Shown piece by piece: positions 27,201 to 36,006 of a stretch of DNA of 40,664 nucleotides; position 1 is the first letter of the stretch; every line of letters begins with the position of its first letter. The DNA lies in contig NZ_BAXA01000024.1 of NCBI RefSeq assembly GCF_000698125.1, positions 1-40,664 on the forward strand. Direction: 5' to 3'. Under the pieces are notes generated by a model. That model had not been told where the DNA came from and searched no databases. It was given only the letters and a program-made list of their open reading frames with translations. The stretch is from Geomicrobium sp. JCM 19038 (lineage in GTDB: Bacteria > Bacillota > Bacilli > Bacillales > Marinococcaceae). The translations under genes were made by a program, and so were the position numbers.

Positions 27201-27419
27201 ACTGTTGAAGATGATTTATTAGAAGAAGTTACGTACTTTGTCGTTCGACAAGGAAGCGCATCTACGTCAAGTATTCAACGTCGTTTTCATATCGGTTACA
27301 ACCGAGCTGCGCGATTAATGGATATGCTAGAAGAGCGCGGAATTGTATCCGAAGCGCTCGGTACGAAACCGAGGCAAGTCCTTGTGTCAGAGGAAGTTGT
27401 GCATGCACTTTTTGAATAG
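24211..27419 (+). pseudogene. sftA: DNA translocase SftA (YtpS/T), frameshifted near the N-terminus
   Basis: The gene starts at ATG 24211 (AGGTG six bases upstream) and stops at TAG 24415-24417. The correct frame then continues without a stop to 27419. Loss of one C near 24406 restores KEGTFRFPLDVDEG and gives about 1069 residues, some 100 more than I recall for B. subtilis SftA. Domains are: a short basic N-terminus, a very acidic and probably disordered linker (to about residue 600), a FtsK-type motor with Walker A AGSTGSGKSVC and Walker B YLVIVIDELADLMM, and a C-terminal gamma winged helix. SftA is the soluble FtsK paralogue that clears DNA from the division septum. The ATPase part is intact, so the break may be sequence error. 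Confidence 0.9.
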
Positions 27420-27440
27420 ATTGAAGTCAAGAGCGGGCTC

Positions 27441-27469
27441 TTGTGAAAATAGACACAATCTACTATGAT
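27441..27469 (+). promoter_or_regulatory. Sigma-A promoter of the nicotinate phosphoribosyltransferase gene
   Basis: -35 TTGTGA at 27441-27446, 17-base spacer, -10 TATGAT at 27464-27469, about 55 bases before the start codon. Confidence 0.6.
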
Positions 27470-27523
27470 TGAACATAATGCACAATATCACTGTAATCTT
27501 TCGCGAGGAGTCGACACGAAATC

Positions 27524-28624
27524 ATGAAGGAAATTGAATTGAAGTTGCAAGGGAAGATCCAACGATTAACGAACAAAACGTTTAAGTTCGATGAACGTGT
27601 TGGAGAAGGTTGGTTTTCTGCAGTTTACTTTTTGAAAACAAGAGACATTATTCGTAAGTATAAACCAGATAATATTGTTACAATGCAGTTTTTCCAAAAG
27701 AAACATGCCGTACTTTGTGGTACGGATGAAGCCATTGCGCTTATTCAAACGTTCGCTGATCATCCAGAGAAGCTAGAAATTCATTCATTAAAAGACGGAG
27801 ATCGTATTGAACCATTTGAACCGGTTTTAACGATTAAAGGCGCTTATCATGATTTTGGTTTTCTTGAGGGGGTCATTGATGGGATCTTCTCAAGAAGAAC
27901 TTCAGTCGCAACGAATGTTTATGAAGTTGTGAAAGCAGCGCGTACATCTGGCGTTCAAAAGCCTGTTATATTTATGGGAGATCGTGATGATCACTTCACA
28001 CAACAAGCCGGAGATGGTTATGCAGCATTTATTGGTGGGTCTAAAGCACAAGCGACTCATGCAATGAATGAATGGTGGGGGAAGTCAGGAATGGGTACAA
28101 TGCCTCACGCCCTTATCCAACTTTTTCACGGAGATGTTGTGGCGGCAAGTCATGCATATAAGGAAATGTTCCCAGACGATCAGCTCATGGCGCTTGTCGA
28201 TTACAACAATGATGCGGTGACGGATGCGCTTCGCGTAGCGAGGGAATTTGGCAAAGAATTGCATTCTGTTCGTTTAGATACGTCCAACTATATGGTTGAC
28301 CAGTATTTCTGTAGAAACCCACATAAGATGGGTGACTTTGATCCGACAGGCGTGAACGGTCCGCTCATTCAAGCACTCCGTGATGCGTTGGATGAAGAAG
28401 GTTTTAAGCACGTGAATATTACGGTTAGTGGCGGGTTTACTGCTGAACGTATAGAAGCTTATGAACGTGCAGGAGTTCCTGTAAATGTTTATGGTGTTGG
28501 TCGTAGTTTATTGGAGAAGACGATTGGATTTACTGGAGACAATGTAATGCTAGATGGTGTCCACGAAGCGAAAGCTGGACGGAAGTTAAGAGAGAACCCC
28601 CGGTTGGAGCGAATAACATTTTAA
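27524..28624 (+). CDS. Nicotinate phosphoribosyltransferase, short form
   Basis: A 366-residue enzyme that joins nicotinate to PRPP in NAD salvage, cytoplasmic. Family marks are GGSKAQATHAMNEW, ALVDYNNDAVTDALRVA, VRLDTSNY and the phosphate-binding TVSGGFTAERI with VNVYGVGRSLL at the end. It is clearly shorter than the 490-residue PncB of B. subtilis and belongs to the compact branch of the family. It stands between sftA and murC, which adjoin each other in B. subtilis, so it looks like a lineage-specific insertion with its own promoter. ATG 27524 is preceded by a moderate ribosome binding site, GCGAGGAG, with long spacing. I see no terminator after it. Confidence 0.9.
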   Translation: MKEIELKLQGKIQRLTNKTFKFDERVGEGWFSAVYFLKTRDIIRKYKPDNIVTMQFFQKKHAVLCGTDEAIALIQTFADHPEKLEIHSLKDGDRIEPFEPVLTIKGAYHDFGFLEGVIDGIFSRRTSVATNVYEVVKAARTSGVQKPVIFMGDRDDHFTQQAGDGYAAFIGGSKAQATHAMNEWWGKSGMGTMPHALIQLFHGDVVAASHAYKEMFPDDQLMALVDYNNDAVTDALRVAREFGKELHSVRLDTSNYMVDQYFCRNPHKMGDFDPTGVNGPLIQALRDALDEEGFKHVNITVSGGFTAERIEAYERAGVPVNVYGVGRSLLEKTIGFTGDNVMLDGVHEAKAGRKLRENPRLERITF

Positions 28625-28714
28625 CGACCGGTCGGACACTCTCCAATTCTAAGTTGTTACATAAGATAATGCATCACATGAATTTGCTCTTGAATTGTAA
28701 GTAAATAGGTCGAT

Positions 28715-28743
28715 TTTGTTCTTGTATCGGTTTTTGCTATAAT
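28715..28743 (+). promoter_or_regulatory. Sigma-A promoter of murC
   Basis: -35 TTTGTT at 28715-28720 and a perfect -10 TATAAT at 28738-28743 with a 17-base spacer. The leader to the start codon is about 84 bases. Confidence 0.6.
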
Positions 28744-28833
28744 AATATGCGCACAAACACAAAGAGACAACTGCCTATCGTAGGTAGAACAGCTCCGAGT
28801 CATGGAGAGGTTCAAGTTTGGAGGTCCGTATTA

Positions 28834-30141
28834 ATGACGAGTTACCACTTTATCGGTATAAAAGGTTCGGGTATGAGCGCACTTGCACAAATTCTTCACG
28901 ATATGAATGAAGAGGTTCAAGGCTCAGACGTCGACCAACATTTCTTTACCCAGCGCCCGTTAGAAGAGCGCGGCATTCCGATTTTAGCTTTTGACAAAGA
29001 TAATGTGAACAATAACCAAGAGATCGTTGCGTCAGCAGCATATACAGAAGATCACGAAGAGATCCAACAAGCCAATGCGATGGGTGTGAAAGTACAACCT
29101 TATCCGACATTTCTCGGTGAATTTGCTTCTCAGTACACATCAATTGCTGTCACTGGTGCACATGGCAAGACAACAACGACTGGTTTATTATCACACGTTT
29201 TGGGTGCGTTTAGACCAACGTCCTATCTAATCGGTGATGGCACAGGTAAAGGCGAACAAGACAGTACGTTTTTCGTGTTTGAAGCTTGTGAATACCGACG
29301 TCATTTCTTAAACTATCATCCGGATTATGCAATCATGACGAACATTGACTTCGATCATCCGGATTACTTCAAGAACGTAGAAGATGTATTTGATGCATTT
29401 AATCAAATGGCATCTCAAGTGAATAAAGCGATTATTGCTTGCGGCGATGACGAATATCTTCAAGCGTTAAATGCCCCGGTTCCAATTGTTTATTATGGAA
29501 TAGAAGGAAAACATGACTTTAATGCCGAAAACATTACGACAGATGAAAAAGGTACTCATTTTGACGTAACCATTCGTGGGGACTTCTTTGAACGTTTCAC
29601 CATTCCAGGTTACGGGAAACATCACGTATTAAATGCATTGGCTGTTATTGCGTTATGTCATTATGAAGAGACACCAGTGTCTGTTATGAAAGATCAACTC
29701 GCGACGTTCCCAGGTGTTAAGCGTCGTTTCACTGAGAAAAAGTGGGGCTCACAAGTGTTGATTGATGACTATGCGCATCATCCTACTGAGATTCGAGCAA
29801 CGATTGAGTCAGCAAAAGCGAAGTACCCGAACAAAGACATTGTCGCGATTTTTCAACCGCATACGTTTACGCGTACATTTGCTTTTCTACAAGATTTTGC
29901 TGATTCACTTTCAGAAGCAGATCATGTGTATTTATGTGACATCTTTGGTTCAACGAGAGAAAAGCAAGGGCAGCTAACTGTTGAAGATTTACAACAACGA
30001 ATTGAAAATGCTCAACTCCTGAAAGAAGATGACATTCTTTCCCATACGAAGCACGAAGATAGTGTACTCTTATTTATGGGTGCTGGAGATGTGTCTAAGT
30101 ACCAAAAACGTTACGAAGCACAATTCTCAAACAAAGTATAA
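28834..30141 (+). CDS. murC: UDP-N-acetylmuramate--L-alanine ligase
   Basis: A 435-residue Mur ligase that adds the first amino acid, L-alanine, to UDP-MurNAc in the cytoplasm. [20 protein letters not shown] is the N-terminal nucleotide motif, [14 protein letters not shown] (about residues 104-117) the ATP P-loop, [10 protein letters not shown] and [12 protein letters not shown] the family catalytic segments, and [11 protein letters not shown] the C-terminal domain start. ATG 28834 follows GGAGG at nine bases; the frame is open upstream, but those residues are unlike MurC. It is followed by the YtxGHJ cluster, as in B. subtilis. Confidence 0.97.
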   Translation: MTSYHFIGIKGSGMSALAQILHDMNEEVQGSDVDQHFFTQRPLEERGIPILAFDKDNVNNNQEIVASAAYTEDHEEIQQANAMGVKVQPYPTFLGEFASQYTSIAVTGAHGKTTTTGLLSHVLGAFRPTSYLIGDGTGKGEQDSTFFVFEACEYRRHFLNYHPDYAIMTNIDFDHPDYFKNVEDVFDAFNQMASQVNKAIIACGDDEYLQALNAPVPIVYYGIEGKHDFNAENITTDEKGTHFDVTIRGDFFERFTIPGYGKHHVLNALAVIALCHYEETPVSVMKDQLATFPGVKRRFTEKKWGSQVLIDDYAHHPTEIRATIESAKAKYPNKDIVAIFQPHTFTRTFAFLQDFADSLSEADHVYLCDIFGSTREKQGQLTVEDLQQRIENAQLLKEDDILSHTKHEDSVLLFMGAGDVSKYQKRYEAQFSNKV

Positions 30142-30143
30142 TG

Positions 30144-30173
30144 GATACAGGCAGTCGGTCGACTGCCTGTATC
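30144..30173 (+). repeat. Perfect inverted repeat just after murC
   Basis: GATACAGGCAGTC (30144-30156) and GACTGCCTGTATC (30161-30173) form a 13-base stem with loop GGTC, starting two bases after the murC stop. No T run follows, so it may be a processing or stability element, or a Rho-independent terminator of low strength. Confidence 0.6.
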
Positions 30174-30201
30174 TCTATACATTGGACGAGCTTAAATAAG
30201 G

Positions 30202-30227
30202 GTTTTAAAAGTGAAAAACGTGGGAAT
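30202..30227 (+). promoter_or_regulatory. Sigma-B-type promoter of ytxGHJ
   Basis: GTTTTA at 30202-30207 and GGGAAT at 30222-30227, 14 bases apart, fit the general-stress sigma-B consensus GTTTAA-N12-15-GGGTAT. Transcription would start just before the ytxG ribosome binding site. In B. subtilis this cluster is known to be under sigma-B control. Confidence 0.7.
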
Positions 30228-30251
30228 GAAAATTTTAAGGAGGCGAGTTGG

Positions 30252-30665
30252 GTGACGATTGTATACATAAGTGTGGCAATTGTAGCCATTGCAATTGTCG
30301 TGTTAATCTTCTATATCATCAAAACGCTTAAGTCTGTTCAGGGGGTGGTTGAACAATTAGGCAACACATCCAGTGCTGTCGAAAAACAGCTTCAAGGTAT
30401 AACGACCGAAGTCGATCACCTCATGAAGACAACCAACCGAATTGCTGAGGATGTTGAAGGGAAGTCTGAGTCATTAAATGGCTTATTCCAAACGGCAGAT
30501 GAACTTGGCAAGATGTCGGAGAAGTTGAATCATTCGCTCCAAACGATTACGAACCGGGCTTCGGTTGAGGCTGAACGCCAAGCACCTCAAGTTTCGCAAT
30601 TCGTGCAATGGGGTAATGCAGCAATCGACCTGTATGCAAAGTGGCAAAAACGTAAACAATCGTAA
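30252..30665 (+). CDS. ytxG: YtxG, DUF948-family membrane-anchored protein
   Basis: A 137-residue protein: one N-terminal membrane span (residues 2-23), then a coiled-coil-like chain with heptad hydrophobics (VVEQLGNTSSAVEKQLQGIT and on). This is the DUF948 layout of B. subtilis YtxG, a general stress protein of unknown action. Start GTG 30252 is supported by AAGGAGG eight bases upstream. It leads ytxG-ytxH-ytxJ behind a sigma-B-type promoter. Confidence 0.85.
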   Translation: MTIVYISVAIVAIAIVVLIFYIIKTLKSVQGVVEQLGNTSSAVEKQLQGITTEVDHLMKTTNRIAEDVEGKSESLNGLFQTADELGKMSEKLNHSLQTITNRASVEAERQAPQVSQFVQWGNAAIDLYAKWQKRKQS

Positions 30666-30699
30666 GAACAACTAATTATGAACTGAGGAGGACTTTAAC

Positions 30700-31131
30700 A
30701 TGAGTGATATGAATACGAAAGACTTTTTAATTGGAACGCTTATCGGTGGTATCGTAGGGGCTTCTGCAGCATTGCTATTCGCTCCAAAGTCAGGTAAAGA
30801 ACTTCGTGGAGATATTAGTGAAGGTGCATCAACTGCAAAAGACAAAACGTACGAGTTTACAAATGCAGCTTACGAGAAGAGTAGCGAGTTCGCAAACGCT
30901 GCGATTGACAAAACACAAAACGTAGCTAAGACGGTTTCTGACCAATCTTCACAAGTTGTTGATCGCATTAAAGATGCAACAGGGCAACTAAAAGAAGATG
31001 CCGCTTCTACGAAGAAATCTGCTGAAGAGCTTGCAGATGAACTATCTAATGAGTTGAAAGACTCTGGTGAAGAAATTTCTGGTACAGTTAAGGAAGAAGT
31101 CGAGAACCTTAAAGATAAGGTTAAGAATTAA
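30700..31131 (+). CDS. ytxH: YtxH-family general stress protein
   Basis: A 143-residue protein. The family signature lies at residues 9-34: a Gly-rich hydrophobic helix, FLIGTLIGGIVGASAALLFA, then PKSGKELR. The rest is an amphipathic helix-forming chain of Ala, Lys, Glu, Asp and Ser with 11-residue-like repeats (AYEKSSEFANAAIDKTQNVA), reminiscent of LEA-type stress proteins. B. subtilis YtxH is induced by sigma-B and has no known mechanism. ATG 30700 follows AGGAGG. Confidence 0.9.
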   Translation: MSDMNTKDFLIGTLIGGIVGASAALLFAPKSGKELRGDISEGASTAKDKTYEFTNAAYEKSSEFANAAIDKTQNVAKTVSDQSSQVVDRIKDATGQLKEDAASTKKSAEELADELSNELKDSGEEISGTVKEEVENLKDKVKN

Positions 31132-31144
31132 TTCGGAGGTTGGC

Positions 31145-31469
31145 ATGCAACAAGTAACGACTGAACAAGAGATTGAACAAGCATTTGTTCAACACGAGAA
31201 GGTTTTTGTTTTAAAACAGCACAACGTGCCCGATTAGTGAGGCGGCCTTTGAAGAATTAAAAGCCTTTGACGAAGCTAACGACACGGGAATTCCGGTTTA
31301 TTACTTGCATGTTCAAGACTCACGTTCGCTCTCTAATTGGGTTGCGGATGAATGGAGTATTAAGCATGAATCACCTCAAGCATTGTTGTTAAAGGAATTT
31401 GATGTTGTTTGGTCTAAGTCTCATTACGACATCAAAAAAGATTCTTTACTGGATGCAGCAAGAGCATAA
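31145..31469 (+). pseudogene. ytxJ: YtxJ/BrxC monothiol bacilliredoxin, frameshifted
   Basis: ATG 31145, after a GGAGG site, starts MQQVTTEQEIEQAFVQHEKV and ends early at TAG 31235. In the next frame the active-site part reads STTCPISEAAFEELKAF and continues to TAA 31469. Restoring two bases near 31218 (CAGC to CAGAGC) rejoins the frames into 108 residues, which matches the B. subtilis YtxJ length. TCPIS is the BrxC active site that removes bacillithiol from proteins. It is the third gene of the stress cluster. The break lies just before the catalytic Cys, so the gene as read could not work. Confidence 0.85.
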
Positions 31470-31476
31470 AGCATAG

Positions 31477-31509
31477 AAAACGATCGTTCTTTTAGAACGA
31501 TCGTTTTTT
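31477..31509 (+). terminator. Intrinsic terminator of ytxGHJ
   Basis: AAAACGATCGTTCT (31477-31490) pairs perfectly with AGAACGATCGTTTT (31494-31507) around TTT, followed by more T. Confidence 0.9.
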
Positions 31510-31593
31510 ATGTAATTGCATAGAGTAAAAAAAGGAGAAAATTCAATTTATCACTTTAACGCTTAAAAGCGTCTAACAAATAAAGAAAAATTC

Positions 31594-31622
31594 GTGACAA
31601 CAGTAAAAAGATCAGTTATAAT
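31594..31622 (+). promoter_or_regulatory. Sigma-A promoter of the DAHP synthase gene
   Basis: -35 GTGACA at 31594-31599, 17-base spacer, -10 TATAAT at 31617-31622. An inverted repeat, ACGCTT/AAGCGT, lies upstream at 31559-31572 and could be an operator. Confidence 0.7.
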
Positions 31623-31671
31623 GGCTACAATCACAAAACACAGAAGAGATAAAGATAGGAGAGGATTAGAC

Positions 31672-32769
31672 ATGAGTCATGAGGAATTAGATCAGTTACG
31701 CGCGAAACTAGACGATAAAAATATGGAATTGCTCAAACTTTTAAATGAGCGTGGCAATCTTGTTAAAAAGATCGGTGAAGTTAAAAGTAAAGCTGGTACG
31801 AAACGATTTGATCCGGTTCGTGAACGGAAAATGCTTGATTTAATTGCCGAAGAGAATGAAGGACCATTTGAAACAACAACATTGCAACATTTATTCAAGC
31901 AAGTATTCAAAGCCAGTCTTGAGCTAATGGGTGAAGACGAACAGAAGACATTACTCGTTTCTAGAAAGAAACATCCTGAGAACACGGTCGTTAATGTTAA
32001 AGACACATTAATTGGAGACGGCGTTCAGAAGCTAATCGCGGGTCCTTGTTCGGTTGAAAGCGAAGAGCAAGTGTTGACGGTAGCGAAAGCACTTAAGGAA
32101 CGTGGCATCTCGTTACTTAGAGGTGGCGCATTTAAGCCGAGAACCTCTCCATACGATTTCCAAGGTTTAGGTCTTGAAGGATTGAAGATCCTGAAAAAAG
32201 CCGGAGATCAATACGACATGGCAGTAATCAGTGAAATTGTCTCACCAAATGATATTGAAACAGCACTCGACTATGTTGATGTCATTCAAATTGGTGCAAG
32301 AAACATGCACAACTTTGAGCTTCTTAAAGAAGTTGGGATGACGGATAAGCCAGTATTATTAAAGCGTGGATTATCTGCTACGATTTCAGAGTTTATTCAC
32401 GCAGCTGAATACGTGTTATCAAGAGGAAACACGAACCTCATGCTCTGTGAGCGTGGTATTCGAACGTACGAGACAGCTACACGTAACACGTTAGACATTT
32501 CAGCTATTCCAATCTTAAAGCAAGAAACCCACTTACCAGTGCTTGCTGACGTTACTCATTCAACGGGTCGAAGAGACCTGTTGTTACCAGCAGCGAAAGC
32601 AGCACTCGCTATTGGAGCAGACGCAGTAATGGCAGAAGTTCACCCAGATCCTGCTGTTGCATTATCTGATTCTGCACAGCAAATGGATATCGCGGAATTT
32701 AATGAGTTCGTAACGACGCTTCGAGAATCTAACTTACTCAAAGATGTTGCAGCAAAAGCATCGATCTAA
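31672..32769 (+). CDS. aroA: Chorismate mutase / 3-deoxy-7-phosphoheptulonate synthase
   Basis: A 365-residue bifunctional enzyme of the shikimate pathway, B. subtilis AroA (AroG) type. Residues 1-85 are an AroQ chorismate mutase domain ([23 protein letters not shown]) and the rest is a type I-beta DAHP synthase, with [35 protein letters not shown] and [14 protein letters not shown]. The mutase domain gives feedback inhibition by chorismate or prephenate. ATG 31672 follows AGGAGAGG; the open frame reaches back to 31594 but lies over the promoter. It stands between ytxJ and ccpA as in B. subtilis. Confidence 0.96.
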   Translation: MSHEELDQLRAKLDDKNMELLKLLNERGNLVKKIGEVKSKAGTKRFDPVRERKMLDLIAEENEGPFETTTLQHLFKQVFKASLELMGEDEQKTLLVSRKKHPENTVVNVKDTLIGDGVQKLIAGPCSVESEEQVLTVAKALKERGISLLRGGAFKPRTSPYDFQGLGLEGLKILKKAGDQYDMAVISEIVSPNDIETALDYVDVIQIGARNMHNFELLKEVGMTDKPVLLKRGLSATISEFIHAAEYVLSRGNTNLMLCERGIRTYETATRNTLDISAIPILKQETHLPVLADVTHSTGRRDLLLPAAKAALAIGADAVMAEVHPDPAVALSDSAQQMDIAEFNEFVTTLRESNLLKDVAAKASI

Positions 32770-32771
32770 TG

Positions 32772-32808
32772 AAAAAGGGAAACCATCGCTTTGATGGTTT
32801 CCCTTTTT
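32772..32808 (+). terminator. Terminator between aroA and the small membrane protein gene
   Basis: A 16-base perfect stem, AAAAAGGGAAACCATC (32772-32787) with its complement at 32793-32808, and loop GCTTT. A and T ends allow action in both directions. Confidence 0.93.
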
Positions 32809-32826
32809 GTCTTGCTTCAAGTTTAC

Positions 32827-33087
32827 TTATGAGTATTTCTTTTTACGAAAAGCTGCCAACTGGATTCCAACGAACCCTGTAATGTTGTATAAAATTAAGT
32901 AGATCCACGTGCTAACATCTGCAAAATCAAGTCGATTTACAAATACGATAAACAGATGAAAAGCTGTGAACAAAATAACACCAACGACCCATTTAATTTT
33001 TTTATCAGTAAGTATATTTCCGATTACAAAACCAACCAAAAATGTAATTAAAGGGTTAAATACTGTCCAAAGAACAATTGGAGGCAT
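32827..33087 (-). CDS. Small membrane protein of 86 residues, function unknown
   Basis: Three hydrophobic segments are seen: about residues 4-25 (LWTVFNPLITFLVGFVIGN), 31-49 (KWVVGVILFTAFHLFIVFV) and 60-79 (STWIYLILYNITGFVGIQLA), with a basic tail, FRKKKYS. I recognise no family beyond short Bacillus membrane proteins of this kind. ATG 33087 is preferred, since GAGGTG lies six bases before it; the GTG and ATG at 33096 and 33093 lie within that site. It is convergent with aroA and divergent from ccpA. Confidence 0.7.
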   Translation of the reverse strand: MPPIVLWTVFNPLITFLVGFVIGNILTDKKIKWVVGVILFTAFHLFIVFVNRLDFADVSTWIYLILYNITGFVGIQLAAFRKKKYS

Positions 33088-33334
33088 CTCCATCACCTCT
33101 AGTTTGATTTCAAAGCACTTTCTATCATACCAGTTTTACGTTAAGACATGCATCGATTCCAGTTAAATTGATGAAATGTCTCGTAATTGTCACATCTTAA
33201 AGTATGGACCGTTTTCATGGCTCTCATACGTTAACAGGTTTGCATGGAAGGCTTTCAGGAAATAATAGAAGGTGGATGTAATGAATGAGGGCTAAACATC
33301 TGTCTTCTCTTGTCGATATAAAACAAAGAAGCAT
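33088..33334. other. Gap upstream of ccpA without a supported gene
   Basis: About 250 bases between the small membrane protein gene and the ccpA promoter. No reading frame here has a convincing ribosome binding site, and no tRNA, riboswitch or strong hairpin is seen. Confidence 0.5.
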
Positions 33335-33363
33335 TTGCAGACCTCTATTAGTTATCGTATGAT
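33335..33363 (+). promoter_or_regulatory. Sigma-A promoter of ccpA
   Basis: -35 TTGCAG at 33335-33340, 17-base spacer, -10 TATGAT at 33358-33363. A cre-like half site, TGAAAACG, follows in the leader, but its second half does not match. Confidence 0.65.
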
Positions 33364-33410
33364 TATCCTATGAAAACGAAATGAAAGCTTGTATTTAAGG
33401 AGGTCTACCA

Positions 33411-34412
33411 TTGAGTACGACAATTTATGATGTTGCAGCGGAAGCTGGTGTTTCAATGGCTACCGTCTCGCGCGTAGTGAATGGAAACCCAAATGTGAAA
33501 CCTGCAACGAGAACGAAAGTTCTTGATGCCATTCAGAAACTAGAATACCGACCGAATGCCGTTGCAAGAGGGCTCGCCAGCAAACGAACGACGACTGTTG
33601 GTGTAATTATTCCAGACATCTCAAGTATCTTCTTCTCAGAGTTAGCAAGAGGGATTGAGGACATTGCAACGATGTACAAATATAATATTATTCTTTGTAA
33701 TTCGGATAACAACAAGGAAAAGGAAATTCACCTCGTAAACACCTTGCTCGAAAAGCAAGTCGATGGAATTCTGTTTATGGGTGGAGAGATTACTGAAGAG
33801 CACGCTGAGCAACTAAATCGCTCGCACGTTCCAGTTGTCCTTGCAGCAACATTCCATGAAGATGGAGATTTTCCATCTGTAAACATTGATTACGTTCAAG
33901 CGGCCAAAGATGCTGTTATGATGCTCATTGACAAAGGGCATGAAAGAATCGGCATGGTATCAGGCTCTCTTGAAGATCCAGTAAACGGCTATCAGAAGTT
34001 TAGAGGATACAAAGATGCGTTAAGTAGTAAAGGAAAGGAATTTGATGAGTCACTTATTGCGATCGGCGATTATACGTACGACTCTGCCATCGAAGCGGTT
34101 CAACAGCTACTTTCTAAAGAGAATCGCCCATCAGCAATTTTCGTTGCGACTGATGAAATGGCGCTAGGAGTGATTCATGGTCTTCAAGACCAAGGAATTA
34201 GCGTACCTGAAGACGTTGAAGTCGTAGGATTTGATAATACTCGTCTTGCAACGATGGTTCGTCCGACATTAACGACAGTCGTTCAACCGATGTATGATAT
34301 TGGTGCTGTCTCTATGAGACTTTTAACAAAGTATATGAATAAAGAAGATGTTTCTGATGGAGTTGTCGTACTTCCGCACCGTCTAGAGTACCGAAATTCG
34401 ACAAAAACATAA
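33411..34412 (+). CDS. ccpA: Catabolite control protein A
   Basis: A 333-residue LacI/GalR regulator that mediates carbon catabolite control by binding cre sites with HPr-Ser-P. The N-terminal helix-turn-helix [20 protein letters not shown] with the hinge [12 protein letters not shown] is exactly CcpA-like, and the core ends in [10 protein letters not shown]. Start TTG 33411 lies six bases after AAGGAGG. In B. subtilis ccpA is co-transcribed with motPS, and the 28-base gap to motP here suggests the same. Confidence 0.96.
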   Translation: MSTTIYDVAAEAGVSMATVSRVVNGNPNVKPATRTKVLDAIQKLEYRPNAVARGLASKRTTTVGVIIPDISSIFFSELARGIEDIATMYKYNIILCNSDNNKEKEIHLVNTLLEKQVDGILFMGGEITEEHAEQLNRSHVPVVLAATFHEDGDFPSVNIDYVQAAKDAVMMLIDKGHERIGMVSGSLEDPVNGYQKFRGYKDALSSKGKEFDESLIAIGDYTYDSAIEAVQQLLSKENRPSAIFVATDEMALGVIHGLQDQGISVPEDVEVVGFDNTRLATMVRPTLTTVVQPMYDIGAVSMRLLTKYMNKEDVSDGVVVLPHRLEYRNSTKT

Positions 34413-34440
34413 TCTTCACCAAGAAATAGGAGCTACATTC

Positions 34441-35259
34441 ATGACAAGAAAATTTGATATCCTAACGCCAATTGGTCTACTTGCTGGGCTTATCGTCGTA
34501 ACGCTCGCTATCTATTCCATTACTGGGTTAGACGGAATTGTTCTTTTCATTCAGCTAGCCTCCATTTTTATCGTTGTTGGTGGTGTGTTTGCTGCACTTC
34601 TCGTCAACTTTACTTGGGAAGATTTAAAGAGATTACCGTCTGTGTTAAGAGAAGGTTTTAGACGAGACGAAATGAATCTCGAACAGCTAAATGAAACGTT
34701 CATCGACCTTTCAACGAAGGCGAGACGTGAAGGATTATTATCGTTAGATTTACATATTGAGAATGAAGTGGAACAACCGTTCATAAAAAAAGGAATTGGA
34801 CTTGCTGTTGATGGTGTTGAGCCAGAAGTCATTAAAGACATTATGATGGCTGAAGTGATTGCAATTGAAGAAAGACACCGAAAAGGCAGAAGAATGCTTG
34901 AGAAAGCAGGAGAGTATGCGCCTGCTTGGGGGATGGTCGGAACCATAGTAGCGCTCGTCATTATGTTAAATGATATGAACGACCCAGCAGCGCTTGGACC
35001 GAGTATGGCATTAGCGATGTTAACGACGCTTTATGGGTCACTTGCTGCGAACTTATTCTTTAACCCTCTTGCAAGTAAGCTGCAAGCAAAAACCGAAGCA
35101 GAAGTGTTTGCAAAAGAAATTATTATTGAAGGCGTTATTGGCGTTCAATCTGGTCAGAATCCTAAAATTCTTGAAGAGAAGCTTGAAGCATTCGTGCGTA
35201 AAGAAAAGCATCGATTTGAGAACTTAAGTGGCTCAGGAGCGATCGTAAATGAGGCGTAG
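34441..35259 (+). CDS. motP: Flagellar stator protein MotP (sodium type)
   Basis: A 272-residue MotA/PomA-family protein with four membrane spans: two near residues 10-30 and 36-55, two near 158-178 and 190-212. The cytoplasmic loop between carries the charged residues that touch the rotor (LKRLPSVLREGFRRDE and EERHRKGRRMLEKAGEYAPAWGMVGT). With MotS it forms a sodium-driven stator, which in Bacillus adds motility at high pH or salt. Neighbourhood (after ccpA, before motS) identifies it as MotP rather than MotA. Its stop overlaps the motS start region by 11 bases. Confidence 0.94.
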   Translation: MTRKFDILTPIGLLAGLIVVTLAIYSITGLDGIVLFIQLASIFIVVGGVFAALLVNFTWEDLKRLPSVLREGFRRDEMNLEQLNETFIDLSTKARREGLLSLDLHIENEVEQPFIKKGIGLAVDGVEPEVIKDIMMAEVIAIEERHRKGRRMLEKAGEYAPAWGMVGTIVALVIMLNDMNDPAALGPSMALAMLTTLYGSLAANLFFNPLASKLQAKTEAEVFAKEIIIEGVIGVQSGQNPKILEEKLEAFVRKEKHRFENLSGSGAIVNEA

Positions 35260-35970
35260 ATCAGAGGGGGAGAGAGCAATCAAGGAAGAGGCTGGCTCGT
35301 TACATTTTCAGATATGGTGCTCATCATTCTCGTCTTCTTCATCATGCTATTCTCCATATCAAATGTAGATGCACAACGCTTCCAAGCTTTGTCAGAGTCA
35401 TTTTCTGGAACGAGTATTATGGATGAACTTTCTTCAATTACGGAATTTGAAGATGAGCAAATTGAACAGCTTGTTGACGAAGAAGAGGAAGTTGACCATT
35501 TTACTGAAGTAAAAGATTACATCGATGAATACTTGATTGAACATGATCTTGGTGACATGATTCAAACGATTCAAGATGATCGTGGTATCACATTAATTTT
35601 GCAAGAACAGCTCTTATTTAATTCCGGAGAAGCGCTCATCTTGTCAGAAGCCAAGCCATTTCTAGATCAAATCGTCAGCATCTTAAAAGGAATCCCTGAT
35701 TATTATATTGAAGTAGAAGGACATACAGATAATCGTCCAATTGAAACGTATCGTTATCCGTCAAACTGGGAGCTATCAGGAGCTCGTGCAAGTAGTGTGA
35801 TTCGCTACATTACAGAACGTAGTGAGATGGTTGAACCTGGGCGCTTTAGAGCGACAGGATATGCGGATACAAGACCACTTGTACCGAATGACTCAAGAGA
35901 GAACATGCAGAAAAACCGGCGTGTTGTCGTCATGATTACAGATCGTACAACTACTGATGAAAACCAATAA
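35249..35970 (+). pseudogene. motS: Flagellar stator protein MotS, frameshifted near the start
   Basis: ATG 35249, after AGGAG, begins MRRRSEGE and then loses frame; the main frame continues from about 35276 as NQGRGWLVTFSDMVLIILVF. One missing base, best placed in the G run at 35265-35269, restores 240 residues, close to the B. subtilis MotS length. The single membrane span carries the ion-binding Asp (FSDM). The C-terminal OmpA/MotB peptidoglycan-binding domain is complete, with VEGHTDNRPI, NWELSGARASSVIRY and MQKNRRVVVMI. It overlaps motP by 11 bases. Possible mis-start from 35314 would lack the Asp. A sequence error is the likeliest explanation. Confidence 0.88.
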
Positions 35971-36006
35971 GCATCTGCCTATTTAGGCGGATGCTTATTG
36001 GTTTTC
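35959..36006. terminator. Long bidirectional terminator between motS and acuC
   Basis: A 22-base stem (35959-35980 with 35985-36006, one G-T pair) and loop ATTT. It includes the stop codons of both convergent genes. Confidence 0.92.

Noticed and set aside
33376-33390. cre site for CcpA autoregulation in the ccpA leader
   Set aside because: TGAAAACG matches one half, but the second half does not fit the TGWAANCGNTNWCA pattern.
35314-35970. MotS starting at 35314
   Set aside because: This start would remove the ion-binding Asp and part of the membrane span; the true start lies upstream in another frame.
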